A DNA stretch of 20,773 nt from an uncultured Clostridia bacterium (GTDB lineage Bacteria; Bacillota; Clostridia; TANB77; CAG-465), in contig CANRAK010000015.1 of the NCBI GenBank assembly GCA_947628575.1, positions 1 to 20,773 on the forward strand. Reading direction: 5' to 3'. Below the pieces are notes generated by a model. The model was not told where the DNA came from and ran no database searches. It was given only the letters and a program-made list of their open reading frames with translations. This document shows positions 7,013 through 14,842 of this stretch, one piece after another. The position numbers and the translations under genes are program-made. Every line of letters starts with the position of its first letter. The first letter of the stretch is position 1.

Positions 7013-8893
7013 TTATTTTCTGTCCATATCTACATCCATTAGTATAGGAAGTATCATAGGTTGTCTTTTAGTTCTGCTATATATGTATCTAATTAAAATT
7101 TCTCTTAATTTAGATTTTATTACTGACCATTCTCTTATTCCTTGTTCTTGACATTTATCTAGCTCTTTTTTAGCTACTTCTTTTATTTCGTCAATTAAAG
7201 GTTCATTTTCTCTTACATATACAAAACCACGAGTTACAATATCTGGTCCTGATACAACTTTAGCTGTTTTTCTGTCTAAAGATATAACTACTATTATCAT
7301 ACCATTTTCAGATAGTAATTGTCTATCTCTTAATACAATATTTCCTACATCTCCAACACCAAGTCCATCAACAAGTACAATACCAGATGTTACTTGTGTA
7401 GTCATCTTAGCACTATTTTTATCTATTTCTAGAATTCTACCATTTTCCATTATGAATATATTTTCTTTTGGTATACCTGTATCTACTGCAAGTTGACCAT
7501 GTTGTTTTAAAAATCTATACTCACCATGTACTGGCATAAAATATTTAGGTCTTACTAAACTTAGCATAAGCTTTAACTCTTCTTGACAAGCGTGTCCAGA
7601 AACGTGAACATCTGCAATTTGATTATATATTACTTCTGCACCTAATTTTTCTAGCTCATCTATTACTCTACCTATAGATTTCTCATTACCAGGTATAGCA
7701 GATGATGAGAATATTATCATATCATCTGGTGTTACTTGAACTTTCTTATGCTCACCGACAGACATACGTGATAATGCAGCCATAGGCTCACCTTGTGAAC
7801 CAGTAGTTATAATTACTAATTGTTCAGGATTATATAGATTTATTTTATCTACATCTATTATTGTTCCTTCTGGAGCATTTAAGTAACCTAACTCTTGTGA
7901 TACACTTAGTACATTAACCATACTACGTCCTACAACAGCTACTTTTCTTTTAAATTTTACTGCTGAGTTTATTATTTGTTGCATTCTATGAACATTTGAT
8001 GCAAATGTAGCAACTATTATTCTCTTATTACAATTTGTAAATAGTTTATCAAACTCTTTACCTACACTTCTTTCAGACATAGTATGACCTGGTCTTTGAA
8101 CATTAGTACTGTCAGATAATAGTAATGTTACTCCTTCTTTACCAAGTTCTGCTAATCTTTGTAAATCAATATATCCACCATCAATAGGTGTATAGTCTAC
8201 TTTAAAATCACCAGTATGTAATACGGTTCCAACTGGTGTAGTTATAGCAATTGCCATTGAGTCTGCTATAGAGTGTGTTACTCTAATAAATTCAACTTTA
8301 AATTTTCCGAATTTTAACACTTGTCTAGGCTCTATAGTAACTAATTTTGTTGTTTTATCTAGGTTATGTTCTGCAAGTTTTACTTTTATTAGCCCTAAAG
8401 CTAATTTACTTCCATATACTGGAACATTTATCTTTTTAAGAAAATATGGTATAGCACCAATATGATCTTCATGTCCGTGTGTAATTAAGACTGCTTTTAC
8501 TTTATCTTTATTTTTCTCAAGATATGATATATCTGGTATAACAATATCTACACCTAACATTTCATCTTCTGGAAATGCAAGTCCACAGTCTACTACTATT
8601 ATTTCATTTTCATATTCAAAAACAGTTAAGTTTTTACCTATTTCATTTAATCCACCTAAAGGAATTATCTTTAGTTTAGATTTTGCAAATACACTGCTTT
8701 TAGTTTTCTTTTCAGTTTTAGGCTCTTCTTCTGAGCTTATATTCTCAATTATAATTTCCTCATTTTTTGAATTCATTAATTTTTCTTTTGTATCTTTTTT
8801 TAATTTGCTTGTTATTTTTTTTGTTTTATCTGCACTACTAGTAGTTTTTCTTTTTCTAGTAGTCTTTTTGCTTTTGTTATTTTCTTCTTCCAT
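7013..8893 (-). CDS. rnj: Ribonuclease J
   Basis: A metallo-beta-lactamase/beta-CASP nuclease with 5'-to-3' exonuclease and endonuclease activity on RNA, central to mRNA turnover and rRNA maturation in Gram-positive bacteria. The core begins near residue 71 with LKIIPLGGLNEIGKN. The zinc motif HGHEDH is at 139-144, with HTGDFKVDYTP and DVHVSGHACQEE farther on as the other metal and beta-CASP elements. At 626 residues it is about 70 longer than standard RNase J. The excess is an N-terminal Lys/Arg/Thr-rich and then Glu-rich tail, probably disordered and possibly an RNA- or partner-binding extension. The start ATG has aggaga seven bases upstream. A single rnj is visible here, so I cannot say whether it corresponds to J1 or J2. 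Confidence 0.95.
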   Translation of the reverse strand: MEEENNKSKKTTRKRKTTSSADKTKKITSKLKKDTKEKLMNSKNEEIIIENISSEEEPKTEKKTKSSVFAKSKLKIIPLGGLNEIGKNLTVFEYENEIIVVDCGLAFPEDEMLGVDIVIPDISYLEKNKDKVKAVLITHGHEDHIGAIPYFLKKINVPVYGSKLALGLIKVKLAEHNLDKTTKLVTIEPRQVLKFGKFKVEFIRVTHSIADSMAIAITTPVGTVLHTGDFKVDYTPIDGGYIDLQRLAELGKEGVTLLLSDSTNVQRPGHTMSERSVGKEFDKLFTNCNKRIIVATFASNVHRMQQIINSAVKFKRKVAVVGRSMVNVLSVSQELGYLNAPEGTIIDVDKINLYNPEQLVIITTGSQGEPMAALSRMSVGEHKKVQVTPDDMIIFSSSAIPGNEKSIGRVIDELEKLGAEVIYNQIADVHVSGHACQEELKLMLSLVRPKYFMPVHGEYRFLKQHGQLAVDTGIPKENIFIMENGRILEIDKNSAKMTTQVTSGIVLVDGLGVGDVGNIVLRDRQLLSENGMIIVVISLDRKTAKVVSGPDIVTRGFVYVRENEPLIDEIKEVAKKELDKCQEQGIREWSVIKSKLREILIRYIYSRTKRQPMILPILMDVDMDRK

Positions 8894-9022
8894 TAAATCT
8901 CTCCTATCTTTATATAATTTTCAATTTACAAAACATAACTTTTTTAACCCGTACAATTTATTTTTTAGCATAAATGCTATAATTCTTCCTATCAACTAGG
9001 AACACTATCACGTAATAAGACA
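8894..9022 (-). promoter_or_regulatory. Structured 5' leader of rnj
   Basis: From the predicted start near 9022 to the ATG is about 129 bases. The leader has a hairpin TTCCTA-gttga-TAGGAA (8986-9002) and a second small one TAGCA-TTTA-TGCTA (8966-8979) followed by an A-rich tract. No U-run, so neither is a terminator. No riboswitch class was recognised. Confidence 0.45.
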
Positions 9023-9028
9023 AATAAT

Positions 9029-9057
9029 ATTATACCATAATTATTGCTAAAAGTCAA
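9029..9057 (-). promoter_or_regulatory. Promoter of the rnj-gltX-vbhA-fic transcript
   Basis: TTGACT, 17 bases, then TATAAT with an extended -10 (TGGTATAAT) on the minus strand. A near-consensus vegetative promoter. Confidence 0.85.
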
Positions 9058-9245
9058 TTTATACAATGATACTATTATTACTTATATTAATGACTATTTC
9101 CTTACTTTTATTATTTTATATTTTAAATATAATATTACACAAAGATTTCAGTTTTTTTATTGCTATGTTAAATATTTTGTCAAAATATTATATTTTTATT
9201 TAAATTAATGAAATTAAGAAATATATATAGTAGAATTAAGTCATA
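9058..9245. other. AT-rich intergenic stretch, nothing recognised
   Basis: Part of the 481-base gap between rnj and the 9375-10100 gene. Very AT-rich with homopolymer runs. An isolated TTGACA occurs on the minus strand at 9178-9183 without a convincing -10 element. No reading frame or RNA gene was recognised. Confidence 0.5.
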
Positions 9246-9303
9246 GATACTCACGTGTCTTCAATTTTACTATTAATATAAATTAATAGTTTTAGTGAGT
9301 ATC
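9246..9303. repeat. Nested inverted repeat
   Basis: Outer arms GATACTCAC (9246-9254) and GTGAGTATC (9295-9303) are perfect complements. Inside them lies a second perfect dyad, ACTATTAAT-ATAA-ATTAATAGT (9269-9290). The left spacer has 14 bases and the right has 4. It lies between the end of the unknown gene and the rnj promoter, has no terminator-like U-run, and is symmetrical enough to form a cruciform or an RNA stem on either strand. Confidence 0.65.
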
Positions 9304-9359
9304 AATTATTTCCTTTCTCAAAATCATTTTATACTAAATTAATTTGTTTTATACGCAAG

Positions 9360-9385
9360 AAGAGATGTAAAAAATTACATCTCTT
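9360..9385. terminator. Terminator-like hairpin overlapping the stop of the 9375-10100 gene
   Basis: A perfect 10-bp stem (AGAGATGTAA/TTACATCTCT) with a 4-base loop. On the minus strand its 5' arm contains the last codons and stop of the gene; the trailing sequence is poor in U. On the plus strand it is followed by TTTATTTTTA. It may end transcription from both directions. Confidence 0.55.
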
Positions 9386-10100
9386 TTATTTTTACTACTT
9401 CATAGTTAGTAAAACTTAAATCTGAATACTTAAATTCAATTCCTTTGTCTACTAAATATGTATAACCTTCTGGAATCTCATATTCAAATTCAAATGTAGT
9501 GTTGGCTTTTATTATTAAGCCCTCAAAAAAACATCCTGAATATTCAATAGTTGCTTGTTTGATTACGTTATTTTTATCTTCAAAGTCTAATGCAATTTGA
9601 TTTGGATAAATGTCATTATTGCTATTGTTTGTTATAATTCCTTTTATTTTATTTCCTTCTACATTTAGTTTTAAGCTTAAATTTTCATTGGAATCTAAAA
9701 CATAGCTAACTGACACAATACTTAAGTTTATTTCTGCTTCGTCACTTGATGCAGTTATAACGTACATTTCTCCTTCTTGTACATTATATAACTCATAAGT
9801 TCCTTTTCCAAAAGTAAAAGTAACTTTCTCTAAAGTTGCATTACTTTTTACTACTACTTCATATAATTCTGCTTTAAATAATTCATAGTATTTCTTTTGG
9901 TAGCTAACAACTTCTAACTCTTGCTTTTTTTGAGTTTCTTTTACTTCTGTTCTTTCAACAGTTGCGCTTTCTTTAAACTCACCTATTGCACTTCCCATCT
10001 TGCTTTCTTCTTTTTGTTTATTGTTTGCAAGTAACGAATAGACAACTCCTACAGCAATAACGCCACAAACCACTCCTAGAGTAACCTTTTTGATATTCAT
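9375..10100 (-). CDS. Membrane-anchored extracytoplasmic protein, function unknown
   Basis: A 241-residue protein that I do not recognise. Residues 5-25 form one hydrophobic segment after a short basic start (MNIKKVTLGVV), so it is either an uncleaved N-terminal anchor or a signal peptide. A Lys/Glu-rich linker follows to about residue 70. The remainder is beta-rich. The part with SNNDIYPNQIALDFEDKNN (about 158-176), followed by TTFEFEYEIPEGY, resembles the immunoglobulin-like FxLYD/DUF type of cell-surface module, in which a strand such as LDFED is followed by a rule-of-turn segment; this is a weak resemblance. It is transcribed alone from a consensus promoter and ends in a hairpin, so its neighbours say nothing about its role. 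Confidence 0.8.
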   Translation of the reverse strand: MNIKKVTLGVVCGVIAVGVVYSLLANNKQKEESKMGSAIGEFKESATVERTEVKETQKKQELEVVSYQKKYYELFKAELYEVVVKSNATLEKVTFTFGKGTYELYNVQEGEMYVITASSDEAEINLSIVSVSYVLDSNENLSLKLNVEGNKIKGIITNNSNNDIYPNQIALDFEDKNNVIKQATIEYSGCFFEGLIIKANTTFEFEYEIPEGYTYLVDKGIEFKYSDLSFTNYEVVKIKEM

Positions 10101-10178
10101 TATATCCCTCCCATTTTAAAAGACGATGATAATATTAACGTGCAATTGCTTGTCTTTTCTAATATCAAAACTAGTTTA

Positions 10179-10207
10179 ATTATACCATTTTTAAAAGATT
10201 ATGTCAA
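10179..10207 (-). promoter_or_regulatory. Consensus vegetative promoter of the 9375-10100 gene
   Basis: TTGACA, exactly 17 bases, TATAAT on the minus strand, also with TGG before the -10. A perfect match to the sigma-70/sigma-A consensus, so the unknown membrane protein may be well expressed. Confidence 0.9.
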
Positions 10208-10226
10208 CTTTTGAAGAAAAAGGCAT

Positions 10227-10257
10227 AAAAAATAAGCAAGCTAATATTGCCTGCTTA
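10227..10257 (-). terminator. Terminator of the glycolytic operon
   Basis: On the minus strand a 9-bp stem (TAAGCAGGC/GCTTGCTTA, one G-U pair), 7-base loop and a run of six U, 13 bases after the eno stop. Confidence 0.88.
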
Positions 10258-10270
10258 CTTTATTTTTTTA

Positions 10271-11584
10271 TTATTTTATATTAAAGAATACTTTTTCACC
10301 TTTATATTGAGCTGAAGAACCTAACTCTTCTTCTATTCTCATTAATTGGTTATACTTACATACTCTATCTGTTCTTGATGGAGCACCTGTCTTAATTTGT
10401 CCAGCATTCATTGCAACAACTAAATCTGCTATTGTAGTATCTTCTGTTTCACCAGATCTATGAGATACAACTGCTGTATATCCTGCCCTATTTGCCATTT
10501 TTATTGCATCTAGAGTTTCAGTAATTGTTCCAATTTGGTTTAGTTTAATTAGGATAGAATTTGCAACACCTAATTTAATTCCTTTTTCTAGTCTTTCAGT
10601 GTTAGTAACAAATAGGTCGTCACCTACTAACTGTACTTTACCACCAAGTTTTTCAGTAAGAAGTTTCCAACCATCCCAGTCTTCTTCTGCTAAAACATCT
10701 TCAAGAGAAATAATTGGATATTTTTCAATCATATCTTCCCAGAAAGCAACCATTTCTTCTCTAGTGTACATTTTATCTGTTTTCCAGAAATAGTAGCATC
10801 CTTCTTTACCAGCCTTTTTAGCTTCATCATACATTTCTGTAGCAGCAGCATCAATAGCTAGTTTAAAGTCTACACCTGGTTTATATCCAGCTTTTTCTAT
10901 AGCTTCAACAATAAATTGGAAAGCTTGTTCATCTGAAGATAAGTTTGGAGCAAATCCACCTTCATCTCCTACTGATGTAGCATATCCAGCAGCTTTTAAT
11001 ACAGCTTTTAAGTTATGGAATACTTCTGCACACATTCTTAATGCCTCTTTAAAGCTGTCTGCACCTACTGGCATAATCATGAATTCTTGTATATTTACAG
11101 TGTTGTCTGCATGTTTTCCACCATTTAAAATGTTCATCATTGGAACAGGTAATTCTTTTGCATTAACTCCACCAAGATAATTGTATAGGCTTACACCTAA
11201 TGCTTCAGCAGCTGCTCTTGCTACTGCCATTGATACACCAAGTATAGCATTTGCACCTAATTTTCCTTTATTAGGTGTACCATCAAGTGCTATCATAGCC
11301 TCATCAATTTCAACTTGATCTAAAGCGTTCATACCTTCAATTTCAGGTGCAATAATATCATTTACATTATCTACTGCTTTTTGTGTTCCTTTTCCTAAAT
11401 ATCTAGACTTATCTCCATCTCTTAATTCTACAGCCTCAAAAGCTCCTGTTGATGCGCCAGATGGAACTGCTGCACGTCCAATAAATCCACCTTCTACTAT
11501 AGCCTCTACTTCTACTGTTGGATTTCCTCTTGAGTCTAAAATCTCTCTTGCATAAATTGATTCAATTTGTAAGTATTGTTTCAT
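10271..11584 (-). CDS. eno: Enolase
   Basis: Converts 2-phosphoglycerate to phosphoenolpyruvate in glycolysis; a cytoplasmic Mg-dependent enzyme that is usually an octamer in Gram-positive bacteria. The protein has 437 residues, the usual length. Family motifs are present in order: VPSGASTGAFEAVELRDGD near 40, the catalytic loop GDEGGFAPN near 205, SLEDVLAEEDWDGW with a metal-binding Asp, LIKLNQIGT with the catalytic Lys, and the enolase signature SHRSGETEDTTIADLVV. The Val in SLEDVLAEEDW replaces the more common Gly or Pro and is probably neutral. A clear ribosome binding site (gggagg) precedes the ATG at 11584. It is the last gene of the operon. Confidence 0.98.
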   Translation of the reverse strand: MKQYLQIESIYAREILDSRGNPTVEVEAIVEGGFIGRAAVPSGASTGAFEAVELRDGDKSRYLGKGTQKAVDNVNDIIAPEIEGMNALDQVEIDEAMIALDGTPNKGKLGANAILGVSMAVARAAAEALGVSLYNYLGGVNAKELPVPMMNILNGGKHADNTVNIQEFMIMPVGADSFKEALRMCAEVFHNLKAVLKAAGYATSVGDEGGFAPNLSSDEQAFQFIVEAIEKAGYKPGVDFKLAIDAAATEMYDEAKKAGKEGCYYFWKTDKMYTREEMVAFWEDMIEKYPIISLEDVLAEEDWDGWKLLTEKLGGKVQLVGDDLFVTNTERLEKGIKLGVANSILIKLNQIGTITETLDAIKMANRAGYTAVVSHRSGETEDTTIADLVVAMNAGQIKTGAPSRTDRVCKYNQLMRIEEELGSSAQYKGEKVFFNIK

Positions 11585-11614
11585 TTAAAATTCCTCCCTT
11601 AAATTTTATATAAA

Positions 11615-12463
11615 CTACATAATATCACGTAGTTTTTGCTTTCTTTGTCTTTCTTCAGCTCTTTGAAGCAATTCATTTTTTCTTTTTTGGTATTTTTCTT
11701 CAATTTCTTTTTTATATTCTTTATTAGTTATATTTTTCTCTACTCGTTCATATTCAGATATTCTTTTTCTAAGCTCGTAATCTGGTATAGAGAATTTATT
11801 ATCTTCAATATAATACTCAAGTTCAGCTTTATATAATTCATCTTGCTCTATATCTTCTGTATATTCTTCTAAAATATCTTCAGATTTTTCTTGTTCTTTA
11901 TGAACTTTAAGTATACCATCAGATAAGTCAAATATTGTCTTTCTAAAGTCTAGCCAATCTATATCTAGATTTTTTCCATATCTTTTTATTATATTTCTAG
12001 ACATATATGTAAATAATGCAACAAATCTTTTTGCAGTGATTTCTCCAGAAAAAAGTCTCTCTTTTAAATCTTCTGCTAATTCTTTTAAATCATCTTTCAT
12101 TTGTTCTATTTTTCTTTTCTTTTTTCTATTTTCTTTTGCTTCTTGTTCTTTTTCTTTTTTCTCTTGTTTCTTTTTAGTAATAGCTTCATATTTTTCTTTT
12201 TCTATTGTTTCAAAAGGGACTTTCTTACCACAATTTGGGCACTTAACTTTTGACGGATCATTAAGTTGGACATAATAATTAAATGGGTGAAAATTTTTAG
12301 GTGGATTTGCCAAGTCATACATAAAGCCACAATTAATACAAACAAAAATTGGTGGTTTTACATCTTGTTCTTCTTCATCATTTAAATTTTCATTTTCTCT
12401 AACAACATCTGCCCAATAATCACTTGAAGACTTAGTTTCATATTCTTCATCGTTAAAATCCAT
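11615..12463 (-). CDS. Rubredoxin-like metal site fused to a charged coiled-coil protein, function unknown
   Basis: A 282-residue protein between gpmI and eno. After an acidic head (1-38), residues 41-79 hold Cys42/45 and Cys75/78. The spacing CxxC-29-CxxC and the surrounding CGFMYD and CPNCG match rubredoxin (CGYIYD...CPxCG, also 29 apart), so a single Fe or Zn site is likely. From about 85 to 137 comes a nearly uninterrupted Lys/Glu helix, then a less charged region (138-185) with FVALFTYMSRNIIKRYG, an acidic stretch near 190-212, and a second charged helix to the end. There is no signal peptide or membrane segment. It starts behind aaggaggg, 19 bases after gpmI, and ends 30 bases before eno, so it is fully embedded in the glycolytic operon. 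I do not know the family. A plain zinc ribbon is the alternative reading. Confidence 0.8.
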   Translation of the reverse strand: MDFNDEEYETKSSSDYWADVVRENENLNDEEEQDVKPPIFVCINCGFMYDLANPPKNFHPFNYYVQLNDPSKVKCPNCGKKVPFETIEKEKYEAITKKKQEKKEKEQEAKENRKKKRKIEQMKDDLKELAEDLKERLFSGEITAKRFVALFTYMSRNIIKRYGKNLDIDWLDFRKTIFDLSDGILKVHKEQEKSEDILEEYTEDIEQDELYKAELEYYIEDNKFSIPDYELRKRISEYERVEKNITNKEYKKEIEEKYQKRKNELLQRAEERQRKQKLRDIM

Positions 12464-12482
12464 ATCAATCCCTCCTTAACTT

Positions 12483-14024
12483 TTACTTAAGCTCTACTAA
12501 AGAAACTCCTGTCATTTCCTTTGGTATTTCTTCTCCCATTAATGTTAGTAATGTTGGAGCTAAATCACAAAGTCTACCTGTACTTACTGCTTTAACTCTA
12601 TTTGATACTACAATTAATGGTACATCAAAAGTAGAATGTGAAGTTATAGGCTCACCTGTCTTTAGGTCTACCATTAATTCACAATTACCATGGTCAGCAG
12701 TTATTAATGCCTCACCATCTACTTCTTCTATCTTAGATATTACTTTTCCAACACATTCATCTAAAGCTTCTACTGCTTCTATTGTTTTTTCTAGATTTCC
12801 TGTATGACCAACCATATCTCCATTTGCATAGTTCATTATTATGACATCATACTTTTTATCTTCAATAGCCTTAACTACATTTTCAGTTACTTCATAAGCA
12901 GACATCTCTGGTTTTAAATCATAAGTAGCTACTTTTGGAGAATTAACTAGTATTCTATCTTCACCTGGATACTGTTCCTCTTTACCACCATTAAAGAAAA
13001 ATGTAACATGTGCATATTTCTCAGTTTCAGCAGTTCTTAGCTGTGTATATCCTTTTTTAGAGATATACTCTCCAAAAGTATTAACTAATTCTTCAGGTTT
13101 ATATGCAACTAACACATTACCATTTAGTTTTTCATCATATTGTGTCATAGTAACAAAAACTAAATTATTTATACTTTTTCTTTCAAACTCGCTAAATTCT
13201 GGTAATACAAAAGCCTTGGTTAACTCTCTTGCTCTATCTGGCCTAAAATTAAAGTATATAATAGAATCATTGTCATTTACAGTAGCTATAGGCTCATCTT
13301 CTGAATTAGTTAGTACAACTGGTCTTACAAATTCGTCAAATTCTTGTGCTTCATAAGAAGTTTCTATAGCTTTTTGTGCAATTTTAAATTCTTGGCCTTT
13401 TCCAAAAGCCATAGCATCATATGCACATTTTACTCTTTCCCATCTATTATCCCTATCCATTGCATAGTATCTTCCAAATATAGTAGCAATCTTTCCAACA
13501 CCAATCTCATTTATTTTTTCCTCTAGAATTTTTATATAATCTACTGCTGATGTTGGTGGTGTATCTCTACCATCAAGAATAGCATGTACATATACTTTAC
13601 TAACGTTTTCTTTTTTTGCTAGCTCTAATAATGCTATTAAATGGTCTATATGAGAATGAACTCCACCATCAGATACAAGTCCTAATAGATGTAAAGCTGA
13701 GTTATTCTTCTTTACGTTTTCTATAGCTTTTAATAATTCTTTATTATTATAAAATGTACCTTCTTGTATTTCTTTAGTTATTCTTGTTAATTCTTGATAT
13801 ACTATTCGTCCTGCACCTATATTAGTATGTCCAACTTCAGAATTTCCCATTTGTCCTTTTGGAAGTCCAACTGCCATACCACTAGTTTCTATATATGTGT
13901 TAGGATATTTTATAGTTAGTCTGTCTAAATTTGGTGTATTTGCAAGTTTAAATGCATTTCCTTTTTCTTCATCATTTAAACCAACACCATCCATAATCAT
14001 AAGTAAATATTGTCTATTTTTCAT
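12483..14024 (-). CDS. gpmI: Phosphoglycerate mutase, 2,3-bisphosphoglycerate-independent
   Basis: Interconverts 3- and 2-phosphoglycerate with two Mn ions through a phosphoserine intermediate. The protein has 513 residues from the ATG at 14024. Asp12 in MIMDGVGLN and the phosphorylated Ser62 in GQMGNSEVGH fall at the classic positions. Substrate and metal residues follow in LDGRDTPP, NFRPDRAREL, ADHGNCE and THSTFDVPL-type segments (here TSHSTFDVPL). The frame is open two codons farther to a TTG at 14030, but ATG gives the usual N-terminus and a 10-base spacing from gaagg. The bisphosphoglycerate-independent enzyme is typical of Gram-positive spore formers, where its Mn and pH dependence matters in spores (family knowledge). 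It may have its own promoter in addition to operon read-through. Confidence 0.97.
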   Translation of the reverse strand: MKNRQYLLMIMDGVGLNDEEKGNAFKLANTPNLDRLTIKYPNTYIETSGMAVGLPKGQMGNSEVGHTNIGAGRIVYQELTRITKEIQEGTFYNNKELLKAIENVKKNNSALHLLGLVSDGGVHSHIDHLIALLELAKKENVSKVYVHAILDGRDTPPTSAVDYIKILEEKINEIGVGKIATIFGRYYAMDRDNRWERVKCAYDAMAFGKGQEFKIAQKAIETSYEAQEFDEFVRPVVLTNSEDEPIATVNDNDSIIYFNFRPDRARELTKAFVLPEFSEFERKSINNLVFVTMTQYDEKLNGNVLVAYKPEELVNTFGEYISKKGYTQLRTAETEKYAHVTFFFNGGKEEQYPGEDRILVNSPKVATYDLKPEMSAYEVTENVVKAIEDKKYDVIIMNYANGDMVGHTGNLEKTIEAVEALDECVGKVISKIEEVDGEALITADHGNCELMVDLKTGEPITSHSTFDVPLIVVSNRVKAVSTGRLCDLAPTLLTLMGEEIPKEMTGVSLVELK

Positions 14025-14063
14025 ATCCAAAAAACCTTCACTTTCTCTGTTTACAGCACATCT

Positions 14064-14092
14064 ATTATACCACTAAATCTAGTAATTTACAA
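14064..14092 (-). promoter_or_regulatory. Probable internal promoter before gpmI
   Basis: TTGTAA, 17 bases, TATAAT with an extended -10 (TGGTATAAT). The -35 lies inside the last codons of tpiA. It would start transcription near 14057 and supply gpmI, the rubredoxin-like gene and eno independently of gap. Confidence 0.6.
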
Positions 14093-14825
14093 TAGCTACA
14101 AAGTCGTTAGTTAAACTTGCTCCACCTACTAAAGCTCCATCAATATCACTCATATTTAGTATCTCATTTGCATTAGAAGGCTTAACACTTCCACCATACT
14201 GAATTCTTACTTTTTGTGCTGTATCTTCATCATACATCTTAGATATAACATCTCTAATATGCTTACACATCTCGTTTGCTTGCTCAGCAGTTGCAGTCTT
14301 CCCTGTTCCAATTGCCCATATAGGCTCATATGCAATAACTACTTTATTTGCCATTAATTCTTTATCTATTCCGTCAAGTGAGTTTCTTACTTGCTTTTCT
14401 ACAACATTAAACATATTGTTGCTTTCTCGCTCTTCTAGTGTTTCACCTACACATACTATAGGACATATATCTACTTCTAATAACTTTTTAGCTTTTTTAT
14501 TTACAAATTCGTCTGTTTCATTAAAGTATTGTCTTCTTTCACTATGTCCTACTATACAATACTTAACACCTATAGCTGAAAGCATTTTTACAGATGTTTC
14601 TCCAGTATATGCACCTTTATCTTCTGGATATACATTTTGAGCTCCAAGTTTTATATTAGTTCCATCTATTAAATCGCTTATTCTATCCAAAGCCATAAAA
14701 TTAGGACATATTACCACATCTACTTCATCTGTATTTATTGTGTCTTTAATTTCATCTACAAATGCTTCCGCTCTATTTACACAATAATTCATTTTCCAGT
14801 TTCCTGCTATTATCTTTTTTCTCAT
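14079..14825 (-). CDS. tpiA: Triosephosphate isomerase
   Basis: Interconverts dihydroxyacetone phosphate and glyceraldehyde-3-phosphate. The protein has 248 residues, the standard TIM-barrel length. Active-site residues are visible: Lys11 in GNWKMN, the electrophile His94 in VGHSERRQ, and the catalytic base Glu167 in AYEPIWAIGTGKTAT, which also carries the closing loop. Phosphate-binding GGSVKPSN and GALVGGASL follow. It starts 17 bases after the pgk stop. After its TAG stop there are 54 bases before gpmI, including a good -10 element, so tpiA is the last gene of the first half of the operon if the internal promoter is used. Confidence 0.98.
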   Translation of the reverse strand: MRKKIIAGNWKMNYCVNRAEAFVDEIKDTINTDEVDVVICPNFMALDRISDLIDGTNIKLGAQNVYPEDKGAYTGETSVKMLSAIGVKYCIVGHSERRQYFNETDEFVNKKAKKLLEVDICPIVCVGETLEERESNNMFNVVEKQVRNSLDGIDKELMANKVVIAYEPIWAIGTGKTATAEQANEMCKHIRDVISKMYDEDTAQKVRIQYGGSVKPSNANEILNMSDIDGALVGGASLTNDFVAIVNY

Positions 14826-14842
14826 AACTTCTATCCTTTCTA

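Noticed and set aside
8941..9022. Hairpins before rnj as a terminator or known riboswitch
   Set aside because: The second stem is followed by A, not U, on the transcribed strand, and no conserved riboswitch core was recognised.
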